A stretch of 64,000 bases of DNA, taken from positions 1,240,001 through 1,304,000 of the forward strand of contig NZ_JAMYXM010000001.1 of assembly GCF_024158145.1 (NCBI RefSeq), in the 5' to 3' direction. This DNA is from Notoacmeibacter sp. MSK16QG-6 (GTDB lineage Bacteria; Pseudomonadota; Alphaproteobacteria; Rhizobiales; Rhizobiaceae). Shown here piece by piece: positions 28,771-38,179 of this stretch (its first letter is position 1; the number at the start of each line of letters is the position of its first letter). A program made the position numbers and the translations under genes. Below the pieces are notes generated by a model. The model made no database searches. It was not told the origin of the DNA and was given only the letters and a program-made list of their open reading frames with translations.

Positions 28771-29175
28771 CTAGCGCCGAACGCTTGTCGTTTTGTTTCT
28801 CGGCAAATCGTCTTCCAGCATTAGCCAGGAAAGTTTCTCCGGCCAGAAGGCATGCACCGTCGGTGCGAAGCGGCTCGGCTCGTCCAACGCTGCCGTATAA
28901 AGATAGATCCGCCCTGCCAGGCGATCATCGCGATAGCCTATGGGAGAACCGCAGGACGAGCAGAAGAAGCGAGTTACGGGCGGCTCGCCATACTCCCCGT
29001 CAACCTTCCCCTGCCATTCAATTTCATTGTCATAGATACCGATAAAGGCGACGACCGGCGCCCCCGTCGCTCGTCGACAGTCCTCGCAATGGCAATAGCT
29101 TGCGAAATGCGGCTTGGCTGTAAGTTCGAAACGGACTGCGCCACAGCGGCAACGGCCGTTCGCGACCGACGTCAA
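28771..29175 (-). CDS. GFA/CENP-V family zinc protein
   Basis: 134 residues with the Cys pattern of glutathione-dependent formaldehyde-activating-like proteins: [27 protein letters not shown] and [12 protein letters not shown]. The family binds structural and catalytic zinc; some act as S-hydroxymethylglutathione synthases, but most are uncharacterised. The start ATG overlaps the pheS stop codon by 4 nt (ATGA), so it is translated with pheS. This place is usually held by pheT. Confidence 0.88.
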   Translation of the reverse strand: MTSVANGRCRCGAVRFELTAKPHFASYCHCEDCRRATGAPVVAFIGIYDNEIEWQGKVDGEYGEPPVTRFFCSSCGSPIGYRDDRLAGRIYLYTAALDEPSRFAPTVHAFWPEKLSWLMLEDDLPRNKTTSVRR

Positions 29176-30260
29176 TTGCGACTCAATCCGCCGAACAGGG
29201 TCGGCATATCGAGCGGGCGGAAACCATAATGGGCGAGCCAGCGCACATCGGCGTTAAAGTAGTCGCGCAAATCCGGCATGCCGTATTTCAACGTGGCGAT
29301 GCGGTCGATCCCCATGCCCCAGGCAAAGCCCTGATATTCATCGGGGTCGAGACCGGCCATGCGCAGCACGTTCGGATGCACCATGCCGCAGCCAAGAATT
29401 TCCATCCAGTCGTCGCCCTCGCCGAAGCGTACTTCGCCGGGGGTGGAACGGTCGCATTGGATGTCGACCTCCAGGCTCGGTTCGGTGAAGGGAAAGAAGG
29501 ACGGGCGAAAGCGCATCGCCACGTGATCGACCTCGAAGAAGGCCTTGCAGAACTCCCCCAGCACCCATTTCAGATTGGCCATATTGGCGCTTTTGTCGAT
29601 CACCAGCCCTTCGACCTGATGAAACATTGGCGAGTGTGTGGCGTCGCTGTCCTGACGGTAGGTCTTGCCGGGAATGACGATGCGAATCGGCGGCTTCTGC
29701 TCCTCCATGGTGCGGATCTGCACCGGCGAGGTATGGGTGCGCAGCAGCTTGCGCTCGCCATTTTCGTCTGGCTGGAAAAAGAAGGTGTCGTGCATCTCGC
29801 GGGCCGGATGGCCTTCTGGGAAGTTCAGAGCGGTGAAGTTGTAATAGTCGGTTTCGATGTCCGGGCCTTCGGCGATGGCGAAGCCGAGATCGGCGAAAAT
29901 GGCCGTGATTTCGTCGATCACCTGACTGATCGGGTGGATACGACCAGCTTCTGAGGGCGCCGGGTGGACAGGCAGCGTGACGTCCACCGTCTCGGAGGCG
30001 AGCCGCGCCTCGATGGCCGCATCGCGCAGAAGGCCGCGCCGCGCCAAGATGGCGTCGTTGATCTCGGCCTTGAGGTTGTTGAGCGCGGGGCCGGCGATCT
30101 TCCGCTCATCCGGCGTCATCTTGCCGAGCCCCTTGAGAAGTTCCGAGACGCGCCCCTTCTTGCCGAGCGCCGAGACGCGCACCTCTTCCAGCGCAGGCTC
30201 ATCTGCCGCCGCCTCCACCGAAGCGATGATTTCGTCCCGAAGAGCTGCGTAGTCGTCCAT
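29172..30260 (-). CDS. pheS: Phenylalanine-tRNA ligase alpha subunit
   Basis: 362 residues from ATG 30260 ([17 protein letters not shown]); a TTG four codons upstream is possible. N-terminal coiled coil, then the class II synthetase core: [44 protein letters not shown], motif 2 around [25 protein letters not shown] and the C-terminal motif 3 [20 protein letters not shown]. It charges tRNA-Phe together with PheT. pheT is not in this window: the next same-strand genes are GFA, a membrane protein and DUF421. Confidence 0.96.
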   Translation of the reverse strand: MDDYAALRDEIIASVEAAADEPALEEVRVSALGKKGRVSELLKGLGKMTPDERKIAGPALNNLKAEINDAILARRGLLRDAAIEARLASETVDVTLPVHPAPSEAGRIHPISQVIDEITAIFADLGFAIAEGPDIETDYYNFTALNFPEGHPAREMHDTFFFQPDENGERKLLRTHTSPVQIRTMEEQKPPIRIVIPGKTYRQDSDATHSPMFHQVEGLVIDKSANMANLKWVLGEFCKAFFEVDHVAMRFRPSFFPFTEPSLEVDIQCDRSTPGEVRFGEGDDWMEILGCGMVHPNVLRMAGLDPDEYQGFAWGMGIDRIATLKYGMPDLRDYFNADVRWLAHYGFRPLDMPTLFGGLSRN

Positions 30261-30301
30261 GAATTCGTCCAATGCTGAGCGCCCGTCAGGTTACCGGCGC
30301 G

Positions 30302-30336
30302 AAAAACCCGCAAACAGCCATGCCGTTCGCGGGTTT
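30302..30336 (-). terminator. Terminator or attenuator between rplT and pheS
   Basis: Stem of 8 GC-rich pairs AAACCCGC/GCGGGTTT (30304-30311 with 30329-30336) extended by six weaker pairs, loop CCATG, followed on the minus strand by TTTTT. It lies after rplT and about 45 nt before pheS, so pheS is reached by read-through or has a separate promoter. No Phe-rich leader peptide is visible. Confidence 0.75.
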
Positions 30337-30389
30337 GTCCTGTCAGAAAGCGCAGCGCGGTTCAAGCCGCGTCGATTGGGTGCGGGCGC

Positions 30390-30794
30390 TTAGGCGCCGA
30401 CGGCGCGCTCATACTCGTTGGTGTTGCCGTCCTTGAGATAGGACAGTGCATCCTTGGCCTGGGCGACAACGGCCGCGAAGGCATCCGGTTCGTGGATCGC
30501 CATATCGGAAAGGACTTTGCGGTCCATCTCGATGCCGGCCTTGTTCAGACCGTCGATCAGACGGCTATAGGTCAGACCGTGTTCACGCGCGGCGGCGTTG
30601 AGGCGCTGGACCCAGAGAGCGCGGAAATTGCGCTTTTTGGCGCGGCGGTCGCGCGTCGCATACTGCATCGACCGTTCGACGGCCTGCTTGGCGACACGGA
30701 TCGTATTCTTACGGCGGCCGTAGAAACCCTTGGCGGCCTTGATGGTCTTCTTGTGCTTGGCGTGCGATGTCACGCCTCTTTTCACGCGGGCCAT
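30390..30794 (-). CDS. rplT: 50S ribosomal protein L20
   Basis: 134 residues, very basic, with the L20 signatures [29 protein letters not shown] and [23 protein letters not shown], then [25 protein letters not shown]20 binds 23S rRNA early in assembly of the large subunit and in many bacteria represses its own operon. It is 37 nt after rpmI on the same strand. Confidence 0.97.
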   Translation of the reverse strand: MARVKRGVTSHAKHKKTIKAAKGFYGRRKNTIRVAKQAVERSMQYATRDRRAKKRNFRALWVQRLNAAAREHGLTYSRLIDGLNKAGIEMDRKVLSDMAIHEPDAFAAVVAQAKDALSYLKDGNTNEYERAVGA

Positions 30795-30831
30795 TTTCGT
30801 TCTCCTGCGTCAGTCTGTTTCGGGGATGGGA

Positions 30832-31032
30832 TCAGCGATTATAAGGCATGAAGATCTTGACGAGCTTGGCATCCGGCTCGCTCAGCACCATGGTGCCGCG
30901 CGCATCGCGGATGAAGTCGTTAGACCGCTTGATCATGCCATGGCGCTTGCCGGCAGCCTGCGCCTTCACCTTGCCCCGTGCGGTCATCTTGAACCGCTTC
31001 TTGCAGGACGATTTCGTCTTCATCTTGGGCAT
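30832..31032 (-). CDS. rpmI: 50S ribosomal protein L35
   Basis: 66 residues from ATG 31032 (AAAGGAGAG ribosome site): [20 protein letters not shown]..., then [14 protein letters not shown] longer frame (start at 31086) has no such signal. L35 is a small component of the large subunit. infC, the usual first gene of this operon, is about 6 kb away, transcribed from its own promoter. Confidence 0.96.
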   Translation of the reverse strand: MPKMKTKSSCKKRFKMTARGKVKAQAAGKRHGMIKRSNDFIRDARGTMVLSEPDAKLVKIFMPYNR

Positions 31033-31327
31033 TTTGCTCTCCTTTATCGGTGGGTGCGGCAATGACCATTCATTGCCGGCCCTCAAAGCCGACCCGAAAG
31101 CGACGAACGATCGGGCTTAGCATTTCGAACCGCCACGGCATGCCCTGCCGGCCGGTTCCGAACGCGGGCTCATAACGCGAGCCCGGCCGCGACGCAAGGC
31201 CAAATACGTTCAGGCAACGGACCGAAGCCTGAAGCCAATCCATTTGATGCCGCGCCGCAAAAAAACGGGAACCGGCGCGCTTGCAATGCGTTCAATTGTA
31301 TCAAACCAGTTCGATGTGATGTGAGTA
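31033..31327. other. Leader and divergent promoter region between rpmI and a response regulator
   Basis: About 295 bp that must carry the promoter and untranslated leader of rpmI-rplT on the minus strand and the promoter of the response-regulator gene on the plus strand. I see no recognised riboswitch or L20-leader structure. Open frames crossing it are short and unsupported. Confidence 0.4.
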
Positions 31328-31723
31328 ATGGCAACCGCAACTCCCCCGCCTTCATGTGAAAGGAAGGCCGTATTAATCGTCGAGGATGAACCTCTGCTTC
31401 TGATGGACGCGTCGGACATGGTCGCCGATGCCGGCTACGAGCCTGTCGAAGCCACCTGTGTTCGTGAGGCGCTCGAGATCCTGCAGCGCCGCGACGACAT
31501 TGCTATTCTCTTTACCGATATCAATCTGGCCGGCAGTTCCGATGGCCTTGAACTGGCCAGGGAAGTTGCCAAGCGGTGGCCTCCTATTGCGGTGATCGTC
31601 GCCTCCGGACGTCATTTTCTGGAGCCATCGGCGCTTCCCAAGCGGGCGCGGTTCATGGCAAAGCCTTATTTGCCGTCCGACTTCAATAAAGTCCTCGCCG
31701 ATCTGACGCCAGTGGTCTGGTGA
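31328..31723 (+). CDS. Single-domain response regulator
   Basis: 131 residues, one receiver domain (VLIVEDEPLLLMDASDMV, phospho-acceptor Asp64 in ILFTDINLAGSSDG, conserved Lys of RARFMAKPYLPSDF). No output domain, so it acts through protein contacts or as a phosphate sink. It is coupled to the HWE kinase gene that follows (stop and start overlap in TGATG), which is probably its partner. Confidence 0.9.
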   Translation: MATATPPPSCERKAVLIVEDEPLLLMDASDMVADAGYEPVEATCVREALEILQRRDDIAILFTDINLAGSSDGLELAREVAKRWPPIAVIVASGRHFLEPSALPKRARFMAKPYLPSDFNKVLADLTPVVW

Positions 31724-33378
31724 TGTCCCCGACTGATTTCGCCGGCAAGGGCGTTGAGGGTCAGGGAAGCAGTTTCTTTTCGGTTGGAGCCAGGCAAGAC
31801 GATAGCGGCCCCTCCGCCGCCCGCTATCCCGCTCACGGGCCGACCGCTTCTCTCGCCGAACAACTTTCGCTTGTCATGGACGCCTCGGGCGCCATCGGCT
31901 GGTGGGATTGGGACGTGCAAAACGACCGCCTCTACGCCGGCAGGCAATTTGCTGACATTTACGGTGTCGATCCCGATGACGCGGAACGGGGCGAACATCT
32001 CTCCAGCTTCATGGAAGGTGTCGATCCGCGCGATCGCGAGCGGGTCAGCGAGGCAGTCCAGCAGGCCGTCGACCGTTGCGGCTCATTTCTGGAAGATTAC
32101 CGTATCAAGCGACACGACGGCGACCACAAACGCCCGCTCTGGGTGACGGCCAGCGGGCGGTGTTACGGCGACGATCATGGCAAGGCGGTGCGGTTTCCCG
32201 GCGTGATATTGGACATTACCGCCCGGAAAACATCCGACATGCGCAAACGGGCGCTCATCGAACTGGGCGACAAGCTTCGTGACCTGCCGGACATGGAAAG
32301 CATCGTTCGCGCCGCTACCGACATTGTCGCCGATGTCCTGTCACCCAGCCGTGTCGGGTTCGGGATGGTCAACAATTTGGAAGAGACCGTTGCGATACCC
32401 GATGAGTGGCGGCGCGACGGCGTTCTAACGATTGCGGGAATACATCATTTCCGCAGCTATGGGTCGTTCATCGACGACCTAAAGGCCGGCAGGACGGTTT
32501 TCATCGAAGATGTCGAGGACGATCCGCGCACTGCCGGTGCACGGCAGGCCCTTCTCGATATCGGCATCAATGTGCTTTTGAATGTGCCAATCGTTGAGCA
32601 TGGCAAGCTGGTTCTTGTCATGTTTGCCCATAATGACGGGCCAGTGGACTGGGACCAGAACGATCTCAATTTCGCTCATGCCGTGGCGGACCGCGTTCAG
32701 GTCACACTCGCGCGACAGCGAGCCGAGACCCAGCGTGAATTGTTAAATCGCGAGCTCTCGCATCGTCTGAAGAATTCACTCGCGATGGCGCAGTCGATCG
32801 TGTCGCAATCACTGCGTTCTGCCACGGATCTGAAAAGCGCCAAAGACGACATCGGACGCCGCCTTTCGGCGCTTGGACGTGCGCACGAGGTTCTTCTGAG
32901 GACGTCTTCGGAACGGGCGGACATCGCGACCGTCGTCAGCAACGCGCTACGTCCCTATCAGGATAGCGATTCTCGCCTTCATTGCCGGGGGCCGGGCATC
33001 GCACTTTCGGCGCCGGCCGCCCTGTCTCTGTCGTTGATCCTTCATGAACTTGCGACGAATGCGGTCAAATACGGCGCGTTGAGCAGCGCGGACGGTCATG
33101 TCGAACTCAGCTGGACCGTCGAGGATGGCGGGCCGGGTCGCATGACGTTGCAGTGGAAAGAAAGAGGCGGACCGCCCATCGCTCCACCCAGTCGCGAGGG
33201 CTTCGGTTCCCGTCTGATCCGATACGGGATCACCGGGGCGACGGACCAGTCGGTCTCGACAGATTATGCGCGGGAAGGTCTGACGTGCGAACTTTCCGTC
33301 GCTCTTTCCGACATTGTGGCAAATTCGTCCGATGAGCTGCTGGCCGTTGGGCAAGACCGGACGCTATCGTCCACCTGA
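31723..33378 (+). CDS. PAS-GAF HWE-type sensor histidine kinase
   Basis: 551 residues from ATG 31723 (a GTG one codon earlier is also in frame). Domains in order: PAS (about residues 40-155, MDASGAIGWWDWDVQNDRLY), GAF (about 170-330) and an HWE/HisKA_2 kinase with H-box NRELSHRLKNSLAMAQSIVSQ, N-box LILHELATNAVKYGAL and glycine loop GFGSRLIRYGI. Soluble; no membrane segments. HWE kinases are frequent in Rhizobiales for light, stress and general stress signalling. The partner is most likely the receiver just upstream. The input signal is not evident. Confidence 0.9.
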   Translation: MSPTDFAGKGVEGQGSSFFSVGARQDDSGPSAARYPAHGPTASLAEQLSLVMDASGAIGWWDWDVQNDRLYAGRQFADIYGVDPDDAERGEHLSSFMEGVDPRDRERVSEAVQQAVDRCGSFLEDYRIKRHDGDHKRPLWVTASGRCYGDDHGKAVRFPGVILDITARKTSDMRKRALIELGDKLRDLPDMESIVRAATDIVADVLSPSRVGFGMVNNLEETVAIPDEWRRDGVLTIAGIHHFRSYGSFIDDLKAGRTVFIEDVEDDPRTAGARQALLDIGINVLLNVPIVEHGKLVLVMFAHNDGPVDWDQNDLNFAHAVADRVQVTLARQRAETQRELLNRELSHRLKNSLAMAQSIVSQSLRSATDLKSAKDDIGRRLSALGRAHEVLLRTSSERADIATVVSNALRPYQDSDSRLHCRGPGIALSAPAALSLSLILHELATNAVKYGALSSADGHVELSWTVEDGGPGRMTLQWKERGGPPIAPPSREGFGSRLIRYGITGATDQSVSTDYAREGLTCELSVALSDIVANSSDELLAVGQDRTLSST

Positions 33379-33488
33379 TCGCGACGCAGCGTCACCCCTT
33401 AGAGAGCGGTCTGGCCATCGATTTCCCAGCGTGACCACCCATCTAGGGCAGGACCGCTTATCCATTCCCTACAATAAAGGAATTTTCC

Positions 33489-34589
33489 ATGGCCACCACG
33501 CCATTGCAGACGCTTTTTCGGCCCCACAAAATGGGTCACCTCACTGTCCCTAACCGGGTTTTCATGGCGCCGCTGACACGCAATCGCGCCCATGACGACG
33601 GTACACCCTGGAGTACCACCGCGACCTACTACGCCCAACGCGCTTCTGCCGGCCTTCTCATCTCGGAAGCCACACAGATCAATCCCCTCGGGAAAGGTTA
33701 CATCAAAACACCCGGCATATACGCCGACAGCCATGTGGAAGGGTGGAAAGCAATCACCGACGCAGTCCATGCCGCCGGCGGCCGCATTTATTGCCAGCTC
33801 TGGCATGTCGGCCGCATCCGGCATGTCGATATCGAACCCAAAGGCGAACAGCCAGTCGCGCCGAGCGCCATTCGCGCTAACGCCAAGACCTTCACGCATG
33901 ATGGTTTTGCTGACGTGTCCGAGCCGCGCGCTCTTTCGCTCGACGAAATCGATCAGATCGTCGAAGACTTCGCTCATGCTACGCGATGTGCGATGGCGGC
34001 CGGGTTCGACGGGGTGGAGGTGCATTCGGCCAATGGCTACCTTCTCGACCAGTTTCTGCATTCGGCCTCAAACAGGCGCGATGACGAATATGGCGGCTCG
34101 ATCGAAAACCGCAGTCGCATGACCCTGCGCGTGGTCGACCGCATCGTCCAGGAGATCGGATCGGACAGGGTGGGTATCCGCCTCTCACCACTCGGTGAAG
34201 CCAATGATGTGCAGGAAGACGATCCAACAGCGATCTTCTCGTACCTAGTCGCCGAACTGGATAAGCGGGAACTCGCCTATCTGCATTTCGTCGAAAGCTT
34301 TGCCGGCGCGGACCGGTCGAATGAAAATGCCGAAGTGCTGAAGTCCATCCGCCAGCACTGGAACGGATTTTATGTAGCCAACGGCGCATACGATGCCGAG
34401 TATGCGGCGAAATATGTCGATGAGGGCTGGTGCCATGCGGTGGCTGTCGGCCGTGACTTTCTTGCCAATCCCGATCTGCCGAGCCGCTGGCTGACTGGGG
34501 CCGAACTCAATGCGCCCGATCAGGATACGTTTTATGGCGGTGGGGAAGAGGGCTATACGGACTATCCGTTCGCGACACTCGGTCGTTGA
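33489..34589 (+). CDS. Old Yellow Enzyme family alkene reductase
   Basis: 366 residues with an OYE/NemA fold: LFRPHKMGHLTVPNRVFMAPLTRNRA (FMN site), GLLISEATQINPLGKGY, YCQLWHVGR, VAPSAIRA, the substrate His/Asn of GVEVHSANGYLLDQFL, RRDDEYGGSIENRSR and the C-terminal AVGRDFLANPDLPSRW. Such flavoenzymes reduce activated C=C bonds and nitroesters with NAD(P)H. Monocistronic, ended by a clear terminator. Confidence 0.93.
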   Translation: MATTPLQTLFRPHKMGHLTVPNRVFMAPLTRNRAHDDGTPWSTTATYYAQRASAGLLISEATQINPLGKGYIKTPGIYADSHVEGWKAITDAVHAAGGRIYCQLWHVGRIRHVDIEPKGEQPVAPSAIRANAKTFTHDGFADVSEPRALSLDEIDQIVEDFAHATRCAMAAGFDGVEVHSANGYLLDQFLHSASNRRDDEYGGSIENRSRMTLRVVDRIVQEIGSDRVGIRLSPLGEANDVQEDDPTAIFSYLVAELDKRELAYLHFVESFAGADRSNENAEVLKSIRQHWNGFYVANGAYDAEYAAKYVDEGWCHAVAVGRDFLANPDLPSRWLTGAELNAPDQDTFYGGGEEGYTDYPFATLGR

Positions 34590-34605
34590 TGATCGCAATG
34601 AAACA

Positions 34606-34645
34606 AGCCCCCGCCAATATCAAACCGGCGGGGGCTCTTTTAATT
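34606..34645. terminator. Bidirectional terminator between OYE gene and MCP gene
   Basis: 10-bp stem AGCCCCCGCC/GGCGGGGGCT (34606-34615 with 34627-34636), followed by CTTTTAATT on the plus strand and TTGTTTC on the minus strand. Both genes converge on it. Confidence 0.85.
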
Positions 34646-34646
34646 G

Positions 34647-36476
34647 TCAGGCCGCGTGGCGATCGGGCGAAGCGGCGAAATCGTCGTCGTATGCATGTTC
34701 CTCGACACGAAAACGGGCAACGGCCTGCGCCAATCCATCGCTCTGACCTGTCAGAGCCAGTGTGGCTGCGGTCGCCTCTTCGGACATGGCTGCGTTCTGT
34801 TGCGTAACCTGATCGAGTTGAACGAGCGCCTCATTGACCCGCTTCAGACCGATAGCCTGTTCGCGCGAAAAGCTGGAAATTCCTTCCACGAGACCACTTA
34901 TGTCGCCCATTCCATGGACGATACGCTGCAGCGCATCGCCCGTCTGGCGGACAAGCACGACCCCATCGTCGACCTGACTTGACGAGATTGAGATCAGGCT
35001 CTTGATCTGTTTGGCCGCTTCCGCAGAGCGTTGCGCCAATTCGCGGACCTCCTGAGCGACGACCGCAAATCCCAGCCCCTTCTCGCCAGCGCGGGCGGCT
35101 TCGACGCCGGCATTCAGCGCCAGGAGATTGGTCTGGAAGGCGATTTCGTCGATTACGCCGATAATGTCCGAGATCTGTTTGGAAGACTGCTCGATATCGC
35201 CCATCGCCGAAACGGCCCGCGAGACGATCTCGCCGCTTGCTTCGGCATCGGCCTTCGCCTTGTTCATCGTGGTCGCCGCATCTTCCGCTCCGCGGGCCGA
35301 TTCATCTACCTTGGACGTGATTTCGGAGACCGTCGCCGTCGTCTGCTCCAGCGTCGCAGCCTGCTTTTCCGTGCGGCTGGACAAGTCGGAGGAGGCGTTC
35401 GCGATTTCCGACATGCCGGATTTTAGCTTGATGATGCCACCGGATACGTCTGCAATCGCTTCTTCGAGCTGGCTCACCGCCGCGTCGAAATCGTTGCCGA
35501 GCCGGCGATAGGCTTCCGGCAGTTCGGTACCGACACGCGTCGTGAGATCGCCTTCTGCCAATCGACGTAAGGCTTTGCCGAGACAGTCGGCAGCCGTGCC
35601 GAGTTCCTTGGCCGAACGATCGCGGTCCTCCGTACCCCGTTGGCGTTCCGCCTCCGCTTCCGCGCGCTGCGTGGCTGCCTCGCCCTCGAGGCGAAGGCGC
35701 TCATGACCGGAGTGACGTAGCAATTCGAGGGCGCGTCCAATCGTGCCGATCTCGTCCTTTCGTTCACCGCACGGCACTGCCGAATCCAGATCGCCATTGG
35801 TCAATCCGTCAATTCGCTCCGTGACGGATCGAAGCGGCCGCGTCACCTGCCGGTTCACCACCGCGCCGATGACAGCGATTGTGATCAGGGCGGCAAGACT
35901 TCCTACAAGAACGATGCTCCAGAACACCGTCATGGTCTGAGAAGCCATGGCATCCGTTCCCCAGGCGATGACGATATGGCCGAACAGATCCCCCTCTCCT
36001 TCTTTCATGACGGGCGACGCCGTGACCATCAGATCATCCGCGATAAAGGGCTCGCCCGGTTTCATGATGGCTTCCCCCGATTCTGAGAAAATGCTCAGGA
36101 CATCGGAAGCCATCGTTCCTTCGGCCGGATAGCTGGCCACGACCGTACCGTCAGGCGCAAGCGCAAGCACGGCGCGGATTTCCGACTGGTCGGTTATCAG
36201 CGGCTTGTAAGTGTCGGCGACGACGTCCGCTTTCTGCCAGCGCATGGCGCCGGCCACGCTGGAAGCGAGTTGGCCAGTCACCACATTGCGCATCATGCCC
36301 TGCGAAAGCTCGTATCCATTTCGCACGATGGGATAGTTGAAAAGAGCGGTCGCCAAAGCGCCGAGCACGCACACCACGGTGATCGTGCCGAGGATCTTCG
36401 CCAGCAGGCTCCGACGGAACGGGACGTTGCCGTCTCCCTCGACCGCCTCGTCCTCGTCATAAGTAATATCTGTCAT
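34647..36476 (-). CDS. Membrane methyl-accepting chemotaxis protein
   Basis: 609 residues. First helix at about 25-45 (ILGTITVVCVLGALATALF), a periplasmic domain of about 140 residues, second helix near 187-210 (FWSIVLVGSLAALITIAVIGAVV), tandem HAMP segments (RPLRSVTERIDGL and CLGKALRRLAEGDLTTRV) and a full signalling hairpin with the tip IDEIAFQTNLLALNAGVEAARAGEKG. No CheR-binding pentapeptide at the C-terminus. It is preceded by a secreted Cache-like protein gene with a 39-nt gap; the two probably sense together. Confidence 0.93.
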   Translation of the reverse strand: MTDITYDEDEAVEGDGNVPFRRSLLAKILGTITVVCVLGALATALFNYPIVRNGYELSQGMMRNVVTGQLASSVAGAMRWQKADVVADTYKPLITDQSEIRAVLALAPDGTVVASYPAEGTMASDVLSIFSESGEAIMKPGEPFIADDLMVTASPVMKEGEGDLFGHIVIAWGTDAMASQTMTVFWSIVLVGSLAALITIAVIGAVVNRQVTRPLRSVTERIDGLTNGDLDSAVPCGERKDEIGTIGRALELLRHSGHERLRLEGEAATQRAEAEAERQRGTEDRDRSAKELGTAADCLGKALRRLAEGDLTTRVGTELPEAYRRLGNDFDAAVSQLEEAIADVSGGIIKLKSGMSEIANASSDLSSRTEKQAATLEQTTATVSEITSKVDESARGAEDAATTMNKAKADAEASGEIVSRAVSAMGDIEQSSKQISDIIGVIDEIAFQTNLLALNAGVEAARAGEKGLGFAVVAQEVRELAQRSAEAAKQIKSLISISSSQVDDGVVLVRQTGDALQRIVHGMGDISGLVEGISSFSREQAIGLKRVNEALVQLDQVTQQNAAMSEEATAATLALTGQSDGLAQAVARFRVEEHAYDDDFAASPDRHAA

Positions 36477-36515
36477 GCGAACCTCCCGATACGAACCGGC
36501 ATCGGCCTGTTTTTC

Positions 36516-37097
36516 TCAAAGATTGTCGACGTTGATGCCGACGGTTATCGCACCGATAGCTTCGCCGGACTGCGGATCGACGATGGTCTTGGAGACCTGG
36601 GATTGCAGCGTCTGGGAAGATTCATCCTCTTCGATCTCGTCGACGAAGATGGCCTCGGCGCCTTCACCGTAGCTCTTCTGGAATTTCGCTTCGTCGCCCT
36701 GCCAGTAATCCGAGGTGACATCGCTCTGGCCGACATTGAGGCCCTTATTGTCCATGACGAAGACTTCGCTGATGAGCCCTGCGGATTCGTCCTTGCGCTG
36801 CTTGAGGAAGGCGGAAAGGTCGTTGGCTAGAACCTTGTCGATCATCGGCTTGGCAGAAGCGCCGGTCTCTTCGCGCCATTTGCCGTCCATCTCGTCAATA
36901 TCGGCTTGGGTCGCGTCGGCGTGGGCTTCATTCTGCGCCTTTATCGCCTTGATGACGACGGGATCGTTCAACCAGCCGTCGACATTTTCCGAAACGTAGG
37001 CCTTGATCGGCTCCACATGCATACCTTCGGCCGAAGCGACAGCGGGCAGGCCGACCGCAAAGCCGGCGGTAACGAAAGCAATAGCGGATAGTTTCAT
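36516..37097 (-). CDS. Secreted single-Cache-like protein encoded with a chemoreceptor
   Basis: 193 residues from ATG 37097 (AGAGGG upstream). Signal peptide (MKLSAIAFVTAGFAVGLPA..., cleaved near ASA-E) followed by a stand-alone periplasmic domain. The pattern LISEVFVMDNKGLNVGQSDVTSDYWQGDEAKFQKSYG... and ISKTIVDPQSGEAIGAITVGI is that of Cache/PAS-like extracellular sensor domains, here without membrane anchor or signalling part. It lies directly upstream of the MCP gene on the same strand, so it probably acts as a periplasmic co-sensor. Confidence 0.8.
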   Translation of the reverse strand: MKLSAIAFVTAGFAVGLPAVASAEGMHVEPIKAYVSENVDGWLNDPVVIKAIKAQNEAHADATQADIDEMDGKWREETGASAKPMIDKVLANDLSAFLKQRKDESAGLISEVFVMDNKGLNVGQSDVTSDYWQGDEAKFQKSYGEGAEAIFVDEIEEDESSQTLQSQVSKTIVDPQSGEAIGAITVGINVDNL

Positions 37098-37408
37098 GAA
37101 TTTTCCCTCTGAGTGATCGGTGTTCTGAGCGACCGCCGGCAATATTGTTTCCGGGCCCCGATCCTAATCCGGCAGCGCATGGCGTCCCCACACCAGCCTG
37201 TTCCTATTCAGGCGCCATCGGCGTCGCTGAATCGGAAACCCGATTGGATCGTTTAAATGAAGAAACATGCCGCAAGGCGGCTATACGGCTCGGCATCATG
37301 CCGCCAACCGGCACACAATGTGGCGGTGCCGTCGTCAGAATTGGCCCAGAACATTGAAATTGCCTTAATGACGCTGCGGCATCTGCCAAGCCACCTTCCA
37401 CATATGAA
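37098..37408. other. Non-coding region upstream of the Cache/MCP operon
   Basis: About 310 bp between the Cache gene start and the infC terminator. It should hold the promoter of the Cache-MCP pair. Open frames on both strands here have no ribosome sites or recognisable proteins. I see no further structure. Confidence 0.4.
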
Positions 37409-37436
37409 AAGCCCGCCGCAACGATGCGACGGGCTT
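37405..37436 (-). terminator. Terminator of infC
   Basis: 12-bp stem (37409-37420 AAGCCCGCCGCA with 37425-37436, one G-T pair), loop ACGA, followed on the minus strand by TTTTC. It begins 30 nt after the infC stop codon. Confidence 0.85.
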
Positions 37437-37465
37437 CAGCCACTCATCCAAAATCGAATTCCGCT

Positions 37466-38002
37466 CTAACGCGGCGCAAGAACCATCATCATCTGGCGGC
37501 CTTCAAGCTTGGGCTCGGCCTCCACCTTTGCGATATCGACGGTGTCTTCCTTCACCCGGTTCAGCAATTCCATGCCGAGCTCCTGGTGCGCCATCTCGCG
37601 GCCGCGGAAGCGCAGCGTGACCTTGACCTTATCGCCGTTCTCGAAGAAGCGCTTTGCCGCCTTCATCTTCACATCGTAATCGTGGGTGTCGATGTTGGGC
37701 CGCATCTTCACCTCCTTGATTTCGATGGTTTTCTGCTTCTTCCGCGCTTCGGATTTCTTCTTCTGCTGCTGATATTTCAGCCGGCCGAGGTCCTGGATTT
37801 TGCAGACGGGCGGTTTGGCGTTCGTCTGAACCTCGACAAGATCGAGGCCAGCTTCTTCCGCCATGCGGATTGCGTCTTCGGTGGGCACTTCACCGCGATT
37901 TTCGCCCTCTGCGTCGATGAGCATGACAGAGGGAACGCGGATTTCCTGATTTGCGCGTGGACCCTCTTTCGTGGGGGGCGGCGCTCGAAAAGGTCTGCGA
38001 AT
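37466..38002 (-). CDS. infC: Translation initiation factor IF-3 with AUU start codon
   Basis: 178 residues when started at ATT 38002 with CAGGAGACC just upstream. The first ATG (37924) would omit the conserved start: in the ATT frame the 26 preceding codons read [20 protein letters not shown] then RVPSV, which is the normal IF-3 N-terminus. The rest shows IF-3 features ([35 protein letters not shown], the linker [14 protein letters not shown], then [15 protein letters not shown]). IF-3 binds the 30S subunit and rejects non-AUG starts, so the rare start provides the self-control known from E. coli. Monocistronic, ended by a terminator. Confidence 0.96.
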   Translation of the reverse strand: MRRPFRAPPPTKEGPRANQEIRVPSVMLIDAEGENRGEVPTEDAIRMAEEAGLDLVEVQTNAKPPVCKIQDLGRLKYQQQKKKSEARKKQKTIEIKEVKMRPNIDTHDYDVKMKAAKRFFENGDKVKVTLRFRGREMAHQELGMELLNRVKEDTVDIAKVEAEPKLEGRQMMMVLAPR

Positions 38003-38179
38003 GGTCGTGGTCTCCTGAACCGTTGAACTTACGAATTACTTGCCGCCGGGCCGCGCCGAAGCGCATGCCATGACGACTATCCCTATATAGGAATTGCAGA
38101 TTGCCATGACGACGGTGGCTCTCCATAACACGGCCCGGAAAAGAATTCACCCCTAAAGCAATGCAAAGGGAATCGACCG

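Noticed and set aside
37145-37443. Small overlapping frames on both strands between the Cache gene and infC
   Set aside because: No ribosome sites; the region ends in the infC terminator and is best read as promoter DNA.
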